The translations under genes were made by a program, and so were the position numbers. This document shows, in pieces, positions 1 through 11,922 of a stretch of DNA of 64,000 nt; position 1 is the first letter of the stretch, and each line of letters starts with the position of its first letter. This DNA comes from Hippasteria phrygiana (lineage: Eukaryota > Echinodermata > Asteroidea > Valvatida > Goniasteridae): the NCBI GenBank assembly GCA_037893225.1, contig JAZGUH010000087.1, positions 248,001-312,000 of the forward strand, read 5' to 3'. The notes under the pieces are model-generated. The model saw only the letters and a program-made list of their open reading frames with translations. It did not search any database and was not told the origin of the DNA.

Positions 1-2
1 TC

Positions 3-84
3 ATAATTGCATGAAATATCAACCAAATGCAGTAATTTTGACATGTATGTATAGCTTAGATCTGGCGCTACATGTTGCAATTAT
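3..84. repeat. Nested inverted repeats within the monomer (possible hairpin or cruciform)
   Basis: Outer arms ATAATTGCA (3-11) and TGCAATTAT (76-84) are perfect 9 bp complements. Inner arms ACATGTA (41-47) and TACATGT (69-75) are perfect 7 bp complements. The two right arms abut, so 69-84 can pair continuously with two separate left segments, leaving a 29-base bulge (12-40) and a 21-base loop (48-68). The same layout recurs in every monomer with t at site 207. Monomers with c there have one mismatch in the outer arm. Whether a structure forms, or the dyad is a protein site, is not shown by sequence. Confidence 0.7.
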
Positions 85-107
85 CGGCGGCTTCCCAGAG
101 TTAAAAC

Positions 108-339
108 TTGTGGAGAAAATTCAAACCTCGCAATGTTTATTTTCTTTCCGGCCAACATCTGTGTACATGTTACCGTCTATTTATTGCTCCATGCATGTCA
201 AATTCCCTGGGGTATGGACTTGCTTTACTCATTCATAATTGCATGAAATATCCACCAAATTCAGTAATTTTGACATGTATGGATAGCTTAGATCTGGCGC
301 TACATGTTGCAATTATCGGCGGCTTCTTAGAGTTAAAAC
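108..339 (+). repeat. First complete monomer, 232 bp (reference for site numbering)
   Basis: Counting the first t of ttgtggagaa as 1, the sites that vary between monomers are: 31 (t/a), 38-40 (one t lost), 58 (a/g), 62 (g/a), 68 (g/t), 74 (t/g), 88 (a/c), 99-102 (cctg, ccca or gcca), 109-110 (one g lost), 115 (g/t), 120-121 (ac, at or tc), 138 (g/a), 146 (a/c), 154 (g/t/a), 160 (a/t), 175 (t/g), 181 and 183, 207 (t/c), 211-212 (gg, cg or ga), 220-221 (cc/tt) and 230 (a/c). This copy carries 58a, 62g, 88a, 146c, 154t, 175g, 220-221tt. The combination of states gives the monomer type used to read the HORs. Positions 1-30 and most of 184-206 are nearly constant. Confidence 0.95.
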
Positions 340-1730
340 TTGTGGAGAAAATTCAAACCTCGCAATGTTTATTTTCTTTCCGGCCAACATCTGTGTGCAT
401 ATTACCTTCTATTTATTGCTCCATGCCTGTCAAATTCCCTGGGGTATGACTTGCTTTTCTCATTCATAATTGCATGAAATATCAACCAAATTCAGTAATT
501 TTGACATGTATGGATAGCTTAGATCTGGCGCTACATGTTGCAATCATCGGCGGCTTCCCAGAGTTAAAACTTGTGGAGAAAATTCAAACCTCGCAATGTT
601 AATTTTCTTTCCGGCCAACATCTGTGTACATATTACCGTCTATTTATTGCTCCATGCATGTCAAATTCCCTGGGGTATGGACTTGCTTTATTCATTCATA
701 ATTGCATGAAATATCAACCAAATGCAGTATTTTTGACATGTATGGATAGCTTAGATCTGGCGCTACATGTTGCAATTATCGGCGGCTTCTTAGAGTTAAC
801 ACTTGTGGAGAAAATTCAAACCTCGCAATGTTTATTTTCTTTCCGGCCAACATCTGTGTACATGTTACCGTCTATTTATTGCTCCATGCCTGTCAAATTC
901 CCTGGGGTATGGACTTGCTTTACTCATTCATAATTGCATGAAATATCAACCAAATGCAGTAATTTTGACACGTATGTATAGCTTAGATCTGGCGCTACAT
1001 GTTGCAATCATCGGCGGCTTCCCAGAGTTAAAACTTGTGGAGAAAATTCAAACCTCGCAATGTTTATTTTCTTTCCGGCCAACATCTGTGTACATGTTAC
1101 CGTCTATTTATTGCTCCATGCATGTCAAATTCCCTGGGGTATGGACTTGCTTTACTCATTCATAATTGCATGAAATATCAACCAAATGCAGTAATTTTGA
1201 CATGTATGGATAGCTTAGATCTGGCGCTACATGTTGCAATTATCGGCGGCTTCTTAGAGTTAAAACTTGTGGAGAAAATTCAAACCTCGCAATGTTAATT
1301 TTCTTTCCGGCCAACATCTGTGTACATATTACCGTCTATTTATTGCTCCATGCATGTCAAATTCCCTGGGGTATGGACTTGCTTTATTCATTCATAATTG
1401 CATGAAATATCAACCAAATGCAGTATTTTTGACATGTATGGATAGCTTAGATCTGGCGCTACATGTTGCAATTATCGGCGGCTTCTTAGAGTTAACACTT
1501 GTGGAGAAAATTCAAACCTCGCAATGTTTATTTTCTTTCCGGCCAACATCTGTGTACATGTTACCGTCTATTTATTGCTCCATGCCTGTCAAATTCCCTG
1601 GGGTATGGACTTGCTTTACTCATTCATAATTGCATGAAATATCAACCAAATGCAGTAATTTTGACATGTATGTATAGCTTAGATCTGGCGCTACATGTTG
1701 CAATCATCGGCGACTTCCCAGAGTTAAAAC
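108..1730 (+). repeat. Seven-monomer module, 1623 bp
   Basis: Monomers start at 108, 340, 571, 803, 1035, 1267 and 1499. Order: one with ccacc (site 146 c), one 231 bp copy ending ctggggtatgac, one with gttaatttt, one with gtacatgtt and ccatgcctg, one with gtacatgtt and ccatgcatg, another gttaatttt, another gtacatgtt/ccatgcctg. The same order recurs at 42517, 48777 and 57817, and with private changes at the start of most 13-mer units in Domain B. It looks like a shared ancestral block. Private changes here include gacacgtatg near 970 and cggcgacttc near 1711. Confidence 0.8.
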
Positions 1731-3815
1731 TTGTGGAGAAAATTCAAACCTCGCAATGTTTATTTTCTTTCCGGCCAACATCTGTGTGCATATTACCGTC
1801 TATTTATTGCTCCATGCATGTCAAATTCCCTGGGGTATGGACTTGCTTTACTCATTCATAATTGCATGAAATATCAACCAAATTCAGTAATTTTGACATG
1901 TATGTATAGCTTAGATCTGGCGCTACATGTTGCAATTATCGGCGGCTTCTTAGAGTTAAAACTTGTGGAGAAAATTCAAACCTCGCAATGTTTATTTTCT
2001 TTCCGGCCAACATCTGTGTGCATATTACCTTCTATTTATTGCTCCATGCCTGTCAAATTCCCCAGGGTATGACTTGCTTTACTCATTCATAATTGCATGA
2101 AATATCAACCAAATTCAGTAATTTTGACATGTATGGATAGCTTAGATCTGGCGCTACATGTTGCAATCATCGGCGGCTTCTTAGAGTTAACGCTTGTGGA
2201 GAAAATTCAAACCTCGCAATGTTTATTTTCTTTCCGGCCAACATCTGTGTACATGTTACCGTCTATTTATTGCTCCATGCCTGTCAAATTCCCTGGGGTA
2301 TGGACTTGCTTTACTCATTCATAATTGCATGAAATATCAACCAAATGCAGTAATTTTGACATGTATGTATAGCTTTGATCTGGCGCTACATGTTGCAATC
2401 ATCGGCGGCTTCCCAGAGTTAAAACTTGTGGAGAAAATTCAAACCTCGCAATGTTTATTTTCTTTCCGGCCAACATCTGTGTGCATATTACCGTCTATTT
2501 ATTGCTCCATGCATGTCAAATTCCCTGGGGTATGGACTTGCTTTACTCATTCATAATTGCATGAAATATCAACCAAATACAGTAATTTTGACATGTATGG
2601 ATAGCTTAGATCTGGCGCTACATGTTGCAATTATCGGCGGCTTCTTAGAGTTAACACTTGTGGAGAAAATTCAAACCTCGCAATGTTTATTTTCTTTCCG
2701 GCCAACATCTGTGTACATGTTACCGTCTATTTATTGCTCCATGCCTGTCAAATTCCCTGGGGTATGGACTTGCTTTACTCATTCATAATTGCATGAAATA
2801 TCAACCAAATGCAGTAATTTTGACATGTATGTATAGCTTAGATCTGGCGCTACATGTTGCAATCATCGGCGGCTTCCCAGAGTTAAAACTTGTGGAGAAA
2901 ATTCAAACCTCGCAATGTTTATTTTCTTTCCGGCCAACATCTGTGTACATGTTACCGTCTATTTATTGCTCCATGCATGTCAAATTCCCTGGGGTATGGA
3001 CTTGCTTTACTCATTCATAATTGCATGAAATATCAACCAAATTCAGTAATTTTGACATGTATGGATAGCTTAGATCTGGCGCTACATGTTGCAATTATCG
3101 GCGGCTTCTTAGAGTTAAAACTTGTGGAGAAAATTCAAACCTCGCAATGTTTATTTTCTTTCCGGCCAACATCTGTGTGCATATTACCTTCTATTTATTG
3201 CTCCATGCCTGTCAAATTCCCCAGGGTATGACTTGCTTTACTCATTCATAATTGCATGAAATATCAACCAAATTCAGTAATTTTGACATGTATGGATAGC
3301 TTAGATCTGGCGCTACATGTTGCAATCATCCGCGGCTTCCCAGAGTTAAAACTTGTGGAGAAAATTCAAACCTCGCAATGTTAATTTTCTTTCCGGCCAA
3401 CATCTGTGTACATATTACCGTCTATTTATTGCTCCATGCATGTCAAATTCCCTGGGGTATGGACTTGCTTTATTCATTCATAATTGCATGAAATATCAAC
3501 CAAATGCAGTATTTTTGACATGTATGGATAGCTTAGATCTGGCGCTACATGTTGCAATTATCGGCGGCTTCTTAGAGTTAAAACTTGTGGAGAAAATTCA
3601 AACCTCGCAATGTTTATTTTCTTTCCGGCCAACATCTGTGTGCATATTACCTTCTATTTATTGCTCCATGCCTGTCAAATTCCCCAGGGTATGACTTGCT
3701 TTACTCATTCATAATTGCATGAAATATCAACCAAATTCAGTAATTTTGACATGTATGGATAGCTTAGATCTGGCGCTACATGTTGCAATCATCCGCGGCT
3801 TCCCAGAGTTAAAAC
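1731..3815 (+). repeat. Mixed nine-monomer stretch between the module and the first 12-mer
   Basis: Monomers start at 1731, 1963, 2194, 2426, 2658, 2890, 3122, 3353 and 3585. The block at 2194-2889 (gctttgatct monomer, then one with aatacag, then a gtacatgtt monomer) resembles blocks at 26756, 41589, 46458, 47849 and 56889, but lacks the ctatgta change those carry. The last two monomers (3353-3815, 463 bp) form a pair that recurs at 6132, 8680, 50863, 52949, 59903 and 61989. Confidence 0.75.
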
Positions 3816-6594
3816 TTGTGGAGAAAATTCAAACCTCGCAATGTTAATTTTCTTTCCGGCCAACATCTGTGTACATATTACCGTCTATTTATTGCTCCAT
3901 GCATGTCAAATTCCCTGGGGTATGGACTTGCTTTATTCATTCATAATTGCATGAAATATCAACCAAATGCAGTATTTTTGACATGTATGGATAGCTTAGA
4001 TCTGGCGCTACATGTTGCAATTATCGGCGGCTTCTTAGAGTTAACACTTGTGGAGAAAATTCAAACCTCGCAATGTTTATTTTCTTTCCGGCCAACATCT
4101 GTGTACATGTTACCGTCTATTTATTGCTCCATGCCTGTCAAATTCCCTGGGGTATGGACTTGCTTTACTCATTCATAATTGCATGAAATATCAACCAAAT
4201 GCAGTAATTTTGACATGTATGTATAGCTTAGATCTGGCGCTACATGTTGCAATCATCGGCGGCTTCCCAGAGTTAAAACTTGTGGAGAAAATTCAAACCT
4301 CGCAATGTTTATTTTCTTCCGGCCAACATCTGTGTGCATATTACCGTCTATTTATTGCTCCATGCATGTCAAATTCCCTGGGGTATGGACTTGCTTTACT
4401 CATTCATAATTGCATGAAATATCAACCAAATACAGTAATTTTGACATGTATGGATAGCTTAGATCTGGCGCTACATGTTGCAATTATCGGCGGCTTCTTA
4501 GAGTTAACACTTGTGGAGAAAATTCAAACCTCGCAATGTTTATTTTCTTTCCGGCCAACATCTGTGTACATGTTACCGTCTATTTATTGCTCCATGCCTG
4601 TCAAATTCCCTGGGGTATGGACTTGCTTTACTCATTCATAATTGCATGAAATATCAACCAAATTCAGTAATTTTGACATGTATGGATAGCTTAGATCTGG
4701 CGCTACATGTTGCAATTATCGGCGGCTTCTTAGAGTTAAAACTTGTGGAGAAAATTCAAACCTCGCAATGTTAATTTTCTTTCCGGCCAACATCTGTGTA
4801 CATATTACCGTCTATTTATTGCTCCATGCATGTCAAATTCCCTGGGGTATGGACTTGCTTTATTCATTCATAATTGCATGAAATATCAACCAAATGCAGT
4901 ATTTTTGACATGTATGGATAGCTTAGATCTGGCGCTACATGTTGCAATTATCGGCGGCTTCTTAGAGTTAACACTTGTGGAGAAAATTCAAACCTCGCAA
5001 TGTTTATTTTCTTTCCGGCCAACATCTGTGTACATGTTACCGTCTATTTATTGCTCCATGCCTGTCAAATTCCCTGGGGTATGGACTTGCTTTACTCATT
5101 CATAATTGCATGAAATATCAACCAAATGCAGTAATTTTGACATGTATGTATAGCTTAGATCTGGCGCTACATGTTGCAATCATCGGCGGCTTCCCAGAGT
5201 TAAAACTTGTGGAGAAAATTCAAACCTCGCAATGTTTATTTTCTTTCCGGCCAACATCTGTGTGCATATTACCGTCTATTTATTGCTCCATGCATGTCAA
5301 ATTCCCTGGGGTATGGACTTGCTTTACTCATTCATAATTGCATGAAATATCAACCAAATTCAGTAATTTTGACATGTATGTATAGCTTAGATCTGGCGCT
5401 ACATGTTGCAATTATCGGCGGCTTCTTAGAGTTAAAACTTGTGGAGAAAATTCAAACCTCGCAATGTTTATTTTCTTTCCGGCCAACATCTGTGTGCATA
5501 TTACCTTCTATTTATTGCTCCATGCCTGTCAAATTCCCCAGGGTATGACTTGCTTTACTCATTCATAATTGCATGAAATATCAACAAAATTCAGTAATTT
5601 TGACATGTATGGATAGCTTAGATCTGGCGCTACATGTTGCAATTATCGGCGGCTTCTTAGAGTTAAAACTTGTGGAGAAAATTCAAACCTCGCAATGTTT
5701 ATTTTCTTTCCGGCCAACATCTGTGTGCATATTACCTTCTATTTATTGCTCCATGCCTGTCAAATTCCCCAGGGTATGACTTGCTTTACTCATTCATAAT
5801 TGCATGAAATATCAACCAAATTCAGTAATTTTGACATGTATGGATAGCTTAGATCTGGCGCTACATGTTGCAATTATCGGCGGCTTCTTAGAGTTAAAAC
5901 TTGTGGAGAAAATTCAAACCTCGCAATGTTTATTTTCTTTCCGGCCAACATCTGTGTGCATATTACCTTCTATTTATTGCTCCATGCCTGTCAAATTCCC
6001 CAGGGTATGACTTGCTTTACTCATTCATAATTGCATGAAATATCAACCAAATTCAGTAATTTTGACATGTATGGATAGCTTAGATCTGGCGCTACATGTT
6101 GCAATCATCCGCGGCTTCCCAGAGTTAAAACTTGTGGAGAAAATTCAAACCTCGCAATGTTAATTTTCTTTCCGGCCAACATCTGTGTACATATTACCGT
6201 CTATTTATTGCTCCATGCTTGTCAAATTCCCTGGGGTATGGACTTGCTTTATTCATTCATAATTGCATGAAATATCAACCAAATGCAGTATTTTTGACAT
6301 GTATGGATAGCTTAGATCTGGCGCTACATGTTGCAATTATCGGCGGCTTCTTAGAGTTAAAACTTGTGGAGAAAATTCAAACCTCGCAATGTTTATTTTC
6401 TTTCCGGCCAACATCTGTGTGCATATTACCTTCTATTTATTGCTCCATGCCTGTCAAATTCCCCAGGGTATGACTTGCTTTACTCATGCATAATTGCATG
6501 AAATATCAACCAAATTCAGTAATTTTGACATGTATGGATAGCTTAGATCTGGCGCTACATGTTGCAATCATCCGCGGCTTCCCAGAGTTAAAAC
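3816..6594 (+). repeat. 12-mer higher-order repeat, 2779 bp
   Basis: Monomers start at 3816, 4048, 4280, 4511, 4743, 4975, 5207, 5439, 5670, 5901, 6132 and 6364. Five of the twelve are 231 bp. The unit matches the following 11-mer monomer for monomer, except for a run of three rather than two 231 bp ccccaggg-type copies at 5439-6131. Copy 4280 carries ttcttccgg. Private changes include caacaaaattc near 5585 and catgcataat near 6487. Confidence 0.85.
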
Positions 6595-9142
6595 TTGTGG
6601 AGAAAATTCAAACCTCGCAATGTTAATTTTCTTTCCGGCCAACATCTGTGTACATATTACCGTCTATTTATTGCTCCATGCATGTCAAATTCCCTGGGGT
6701 ATGGACTTGCTTTATTCATTCATAATTGCATGAAATATCAACCAAATGCAGTATTTTTGACATGTATGGATAGCTTAGATCTGGCGCTACATGTTGCAAT
6801 TATCGGCGGCTTCTTAGAGTTAACACTTGTGGAGAAAATTCAAACCTCGCAATGTTTATTTTCTTTCCGGCCAACATCTGTGTACATGTTACCGTCTATT
6901 TATTGCTCCATGCCTGTCAAATTCCCTGGGGTATGGACTTGCTTTACTCATTCATAATTGCATGAAATATCAACCAAATGCAGTAATTTTGACATGTATG
7001 TATAGCTTAGATCTGGCGCTACATGTTGCAATCATCGGCGGCTTCCCAGAGTTAAAACTTGTGGAGAAAATTCAAACCTCGCAATGTTTATTTTCTTCCG
7101 GCCAACATCTGTGTGCATATTACCGTCTATTTATTGCTCCATGCATGTCAAATTCCCTGGGGTATGGACTTGCTTTACTCATTCATAATTGCATGAAATA
7201 TCAACCAAATACAGTAATTTTGACATGTATGGATAGCTTAGATCTGGCGCTACATGTTGCAATTATCGGCGGCTTCTTAGAGTTAACACTTGTGGAGAAA
7301 ATTCAAACCTCGCAATGTTTATTTTCTTTCCGGCCAACATCTGTGTACATGTTACCGTCTATTTATTGCTCCATGCATGTCAAATTCCCTGGGGTATGGA
7401 CTTGCTTTACTCATTCATAATTGCATGAAATATCAACCAAATTCAGTAATTTTGACATGTATGGATAGCTTAGATCTGGCGCTACATGTTGCAATTATCG
7501 GCGGCTTCTTAGAGTTAAAACTTGTGGAGAAAATTCAAACCTCGCAATGTTAATTTTCTTTCCGGCCAACATCTGTGTACATATTACCGTCTATTTATTG
7601 CTCCATGCATGTCAAATTCCCTGGGGTATGGACTTGCTTTATTCATTCATAATTGCATGAAATATCAACCAAATGCAGTATTTTTGACATGTATGGATAG
7701 CTTAGATCTGGCGCTACATGTTGCAATTATCGGCGGCTTCTTAGAGTTAACACTTGTGGAGAAAATTCAAACCTCGCAATGTTTATTTTCTTTCCGGCCA
7801 ACATCTGTGTACATGTTACCGTCTATTTATTGCTCCATGCCTGTCAAATTCCCTGGGGTATGGACTTGCTTTACTCATTCATAATTGCATGAAATATCAA
7901 CCAAATGCAGTAATTTTGACATGTATGTATAGCTTAGATCTGGCGCTACATGTTGCAATCATCGGCGGCTTCCCAGAGTTAAAACTTGTGGAGAAAATTC
8001 AAACCTCGCAATGTTTATTTTCTTTCCGGCCAACATCTGTGTGCATATTACCGTCTATTTATTGCTCCATGCATGTCAAATTCCCTGGGGTATGGACTTG
8101 CTTTACTCATTCATAATTGCATGAAATATCAACCAAATTCAGTAATTTTGACATGTATGTATAGCTTAGATCTGGCGCTACATGTTGCAATTATCGGCGG
8201 CTTCTTAGAGTTAAAACTTGTGGAGAAAATTCAAACCTCGCAATGTTTATTTTCTTTCCGGCCAACATCTGTGTGCATATTACCTTCTATTTATTGCTCC
8301 ATGCCTGTCAAATTCCCCAGGGTATGACTTGCTTTACTCATTCATAATTGCATGAAATATCAACCAAATTCAGTAATTTTGACATGTATGGATAGCTTAG
8401 ATCTGGCGCTACATGTTGCAATTATCGGCGGCTTCTTAGAGTTAAAACTTGTGGAGAAAATTCAAACCTCGCAATGTTTATTTTCTTTCCGGCCAACATC
8501 TGTGTGCATATTACCTTCTATTTATTGCTCCATGCCTGTCAAATTCCCCAGGGTATGACTTGCTTTACTCATTCATAATTGCATGAAATATCAACCAAAT
8601 TCAGTAATTTTGACATGTATGGATAGCTTAGATCTGGCGCTACATGTTGCAATCATCCGCGGCTTCCCAGAGTTAAAACTTGTGGAGAAAATTCAAACCT
8701 CGCAATGTTAATTTTCTTTCCGGCCAACATCTGTGTACATATTACCGTCTATTTATTTCTCCATGCATGTCAAATTCCCTGGGGTATGGACTTGCTTTAT
8801 TCATTCATAATTGCATGAAATATCAACCAAATGCAGTATTTTTGACATGTATGGATAGCTTAGATCTGGCGCTACATGTTGCAATTATCGGCGGCTTCTT
8901 AGAGTTAAAACTTGTGGAGAAAATTCAAACCTCGCAATGTTTATTTTCTTTCCGGCCAACATCTGTGTGCATATTACCTTCTATTTATTGCTCCATGCCT
9001 GTCAAATTCCCCAGGGTATGACTTGATTTACTCATTCATAATTGCATGAAATATCAACCAAATTCAGTAATTTTGACATGTATGGATAGCTTAGATCTGG
9101 CGCTACATGTTGCAATCATCCGCGGCTTCCCAGAGTTAAAAC
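6595..9142 (+). repeat. 11-mer higher-order repeat, 2548 bp
   Basis: Monomers start at 6595, 6827, 7059, 7290, 7522, 7754, 7986, 8218, 8449, 8680 and 8912. Types follow the order of the 12-mer at 3816 with one ccccaggg-type copy fewer. Marker ccgcgg is present in front of both 8680 and 9143. Private changes are atttatttct near 8758 and cttgatttac near 9025. Confidence 0.85.
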
Positions 9143-10532
9143 TTGTGGAGAAAATTCAAACCTCGCAATGTTAATTTTCTTTCCGGCCAACATCTGTGTA
9201 CATATTACCGTCTATTTATTGCTCCATGCATGTCAAATTCCCTGGGGTATGGACTTGCTTTATTCATTCATAATTGCATGAAATATCAACCAAATGCAGT
9301 ATTTTTGACATGTATGGATAGCTTAGATCTGGCGCTACATGTTGCAATTATCGGCGGCTTCTTAGAGTTAACACTTGTGGAGAAAATTCAAACCTCGCAA
9401 TGTTTATTTTCTTTCCGGCCAACATCTGTGTACATGTTACCGTCTATTTATTGCTCCATGCCTGTCAAATTCCCTGGGGTATGGACTTGCTTTACTCATT
9501 CATAATTGCATGAAATATCAACCAAATGCAGTAATTTTGACATGTATGTATAGCTTAGATCTGGCGCTACATGTTGCAATCATCGGCGGCTTCCCAGAGT
9601 TAAAACTTGTGGAGAAAATTCAAACCTCGCAATGTTTATTTTCTTCCGGCCAACATCTGTGTGCATATTACCGTCTATTTATTGCTCCATGCATGTCAAA
9701 TTCCCTGGGGTATGGACTTGCTTTACTCATTCATAATTGCATGAAATATCAACCAAATACAGTAATTTTGACATGTATGGATAGCTTAGATCTGGCGCTA
9801 CATGTTGCAATTATCGGCGGCTTCTTAGAGTTAACACTTGTGGAGAAAATTCAAACCTCGCAATGTTTATTTTCTTTCCGGCCAACATCTGTGTACATGT
9901 TACCGTCTATTTATTGCTCCATGCATGTCAAATTCCCTGGGGTATGGACTTGCTTTACTCATTCATAATTGCATGAAATATCAACCAAATTCAGTAATTT
10001 TGACATGTATGGATAGCTTAGATCTGGCGCTACATGTTGCAATTATCGGCGGCTTCTTAGAGTTAAAACGTGTGGAGAAAATTCAAACCTCGCAATGTTA
10101 ATTTTCTTTCCGGCCAACATCTGTGTACATATTACCGTCTATTTATTGCTCCATGCATGTCAAATTCCCTGGGGTATGGACTTGCTTTATTCATTCATAA
10201 TTGCATGAAATATCAACCAAATGCAGTATTTTTGACATGTATGGATAGCTTAGATCTGGCGCTACATGTTGCAATTATCGGCGGCTTCTTAGAGTTAACA
10301 CTTGTGGAGAAAATTCAAACCTCGCAATGTTTATTTTCTTTCCGGCCAACATCTGTGTACATGTTACCGTCTATTTATTGCTCCATGCCTGTCAAATTCC
10401 CCAGGGTATGACTTGCTTTACTCATTCATAATTGCATGAAATATCAACCAAATTCAGTAATTTTGACATGTATGGATAGCTTAGATCTGGCGCTACATGT
10501 TGCAATCATCCGCGGCTTCCCAGAGTTAAAAC
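9143..10532 (+). repeat. 6-mer higher-order repeat, 1390 bp, copy 1
   Basis: Monomers start at 9143, 9375, 9607, 9838, 10070 and 10302. The first five match the first five of the 11-mer at 6595. The sixth (10302-10532) is a chimera: its left half (gtacatgtt, accgtct) matches the type at 7754, and its right half (ccccaggg, lost g, then ccgcgg) matches the type at 8912. The marker aaaacgtgtgg near 10070 appears in all three 6-mer copies and nowhere else that I see. Confidence 0.87.
10302..10532 (+). repeat. Chimeric junction monomer of the 6-mer
   Basis: The left part has gtacatgttaccgtct, as in the monomer at 7754. The right part has ccccaggg with the lost g, as at 8912. The sequence shared by both parents runs from 10370 to 10401, so the exchange took place within 32 bp. 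The same joint is present at 11692-11922. Confidence 0.8.
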
Positions 10533-11922
10533 TTGTGGAGAAAATTCAAACCTCGCAATGTTAATTTTCTTTCCGGCCAACATCTGTGTACATATTACCG
10601 TCTATTTATTGCTCCATGCATGTCAAATTCCCTGGGGTATGGACTTGCTTTATTCATTCATAATTGCATGAAATATCAACCAAATGCAGTATTTTTGACA
10701 TGTATGGATAGCTTAGATCTGGCGCTACATGTTGCAATTATCGGCGGCTTCTTAGAGTTAACACTTGTGGAGAAAATTCAAACCTCGCAATGTTTATTTT
10801 CTTTCCGGCCAACATCTGTGTACATGTTACCGTCTATTTATTGCTCCATGCCTGTCAAATTCCCTGGGGTATGGACTTGCTTTACTCATTCATAATTGCA
10901 TGAAATATCAACCAAATGCAGTAATTTTGACATGTATGTATAGCTTAGATCTGGCGCTACATGTTGCAATCATCGGCGGCTTCCCAGAGTTAAAACTTGT
11001 GGAGAAAATTCAAACCTCGCAATGTTTATTTTCTTCCGGCCAACATCTGTGTGCATATTACCGTCTATTTATTGCTCCATGCATGTCAAATTCCCTGGGG
11101 TATGGACTTGCTTTACTCATTCATAATTGCATGAAATATCAACCAAATACAGTAATTTTGACATGTATGGATAGCTTAGATCTGGCGCTACATGTTGCAA
11201 TTATCGGCGGCTTCTTAGAGTTAACACTTGTGGAGAAAATTCAAACCTCGCAATGTTTATTTTCTTTCCGGCCAACATCTGTGTACATGTTACCGTCTAT
11301 TTATTGCTCCATGCATGTCAAATTCCCTGGGGTATGGACTTGCTTTACTCATTCATAATTGCATGAAATATCAACCAAATTCAGTAATTTTGACATGTAT
11401 GGATAGCTTAGATCTGGCGCTACATGTTGCAATTATCGGCGGCTTCTTAGAGTTAAAACGTGTGGAGAAAATTCAAACCTCGCAATGTTAATTTTCTTTC
11501 CGGCCAACATCTGTGTACATATTACCGTCTATTTATTGCTCCATGCATGTCAAATTCCCTGGGGTATGGACTTGCTTTATTCATTCATAATTGCATGAAA
11601 TATCAACCAAATGCAGTATTTTTGACATGTATGGATAGCTTAGATCTGGCGCTACATGTTGCAATTATCGGCGGCTTCTTAGAGTTAACACTTGTGGAGA
11701 AAATTCAAACCTCGCAATGTTTATTTTCTTTCCGGCCAACATCTGTGTACATGTTACCGTCTATTTATTGCTCCATGCCTGTCAAATTCCCCAGGGTATG
11801 ACTTGCTTTACTCATTCATAATTGCATGAAATATCAACCAAATTCAGTAATTTTGACATGTATGGATAGCTTAGATCTGGCGCTACATGTTGCAATCATC
11901 CGCGGCTTCCCAGAGTTAAAAC
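10533..11922 (+). repeat. 6-mer higher-order repeat, 1390 bp, copy 2
   Basis: Monomers start at 10533, 10765, 10997, 11228, 11460 and 11692. It carries the aaaacgtgtgg marker near 11460 and the same chimeric last monomer (11692-11922) as copy 1. Spacing to copies 1 and 3 is exactly 1390 bp, which indicates tandem duplication after the chimera formed. Confidence 0.87.

Noticed and set aside
3..84. Intrinsic terminator or riboswitch at the inverted repeat
   Set aside because: The stem is AT-rich with a long loop and no following U tract, and there is no gene for it to control.
4048..4641. 197-codon open frames at 4048, 6827, 9375, 10765, 12155, 14009 and 53644
   Set aside because: They arise only because the lost t in ttcttccgg keeps the reading frame across one more monomer. 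There is no domain, no codon-like conservation and no distinct start signal.
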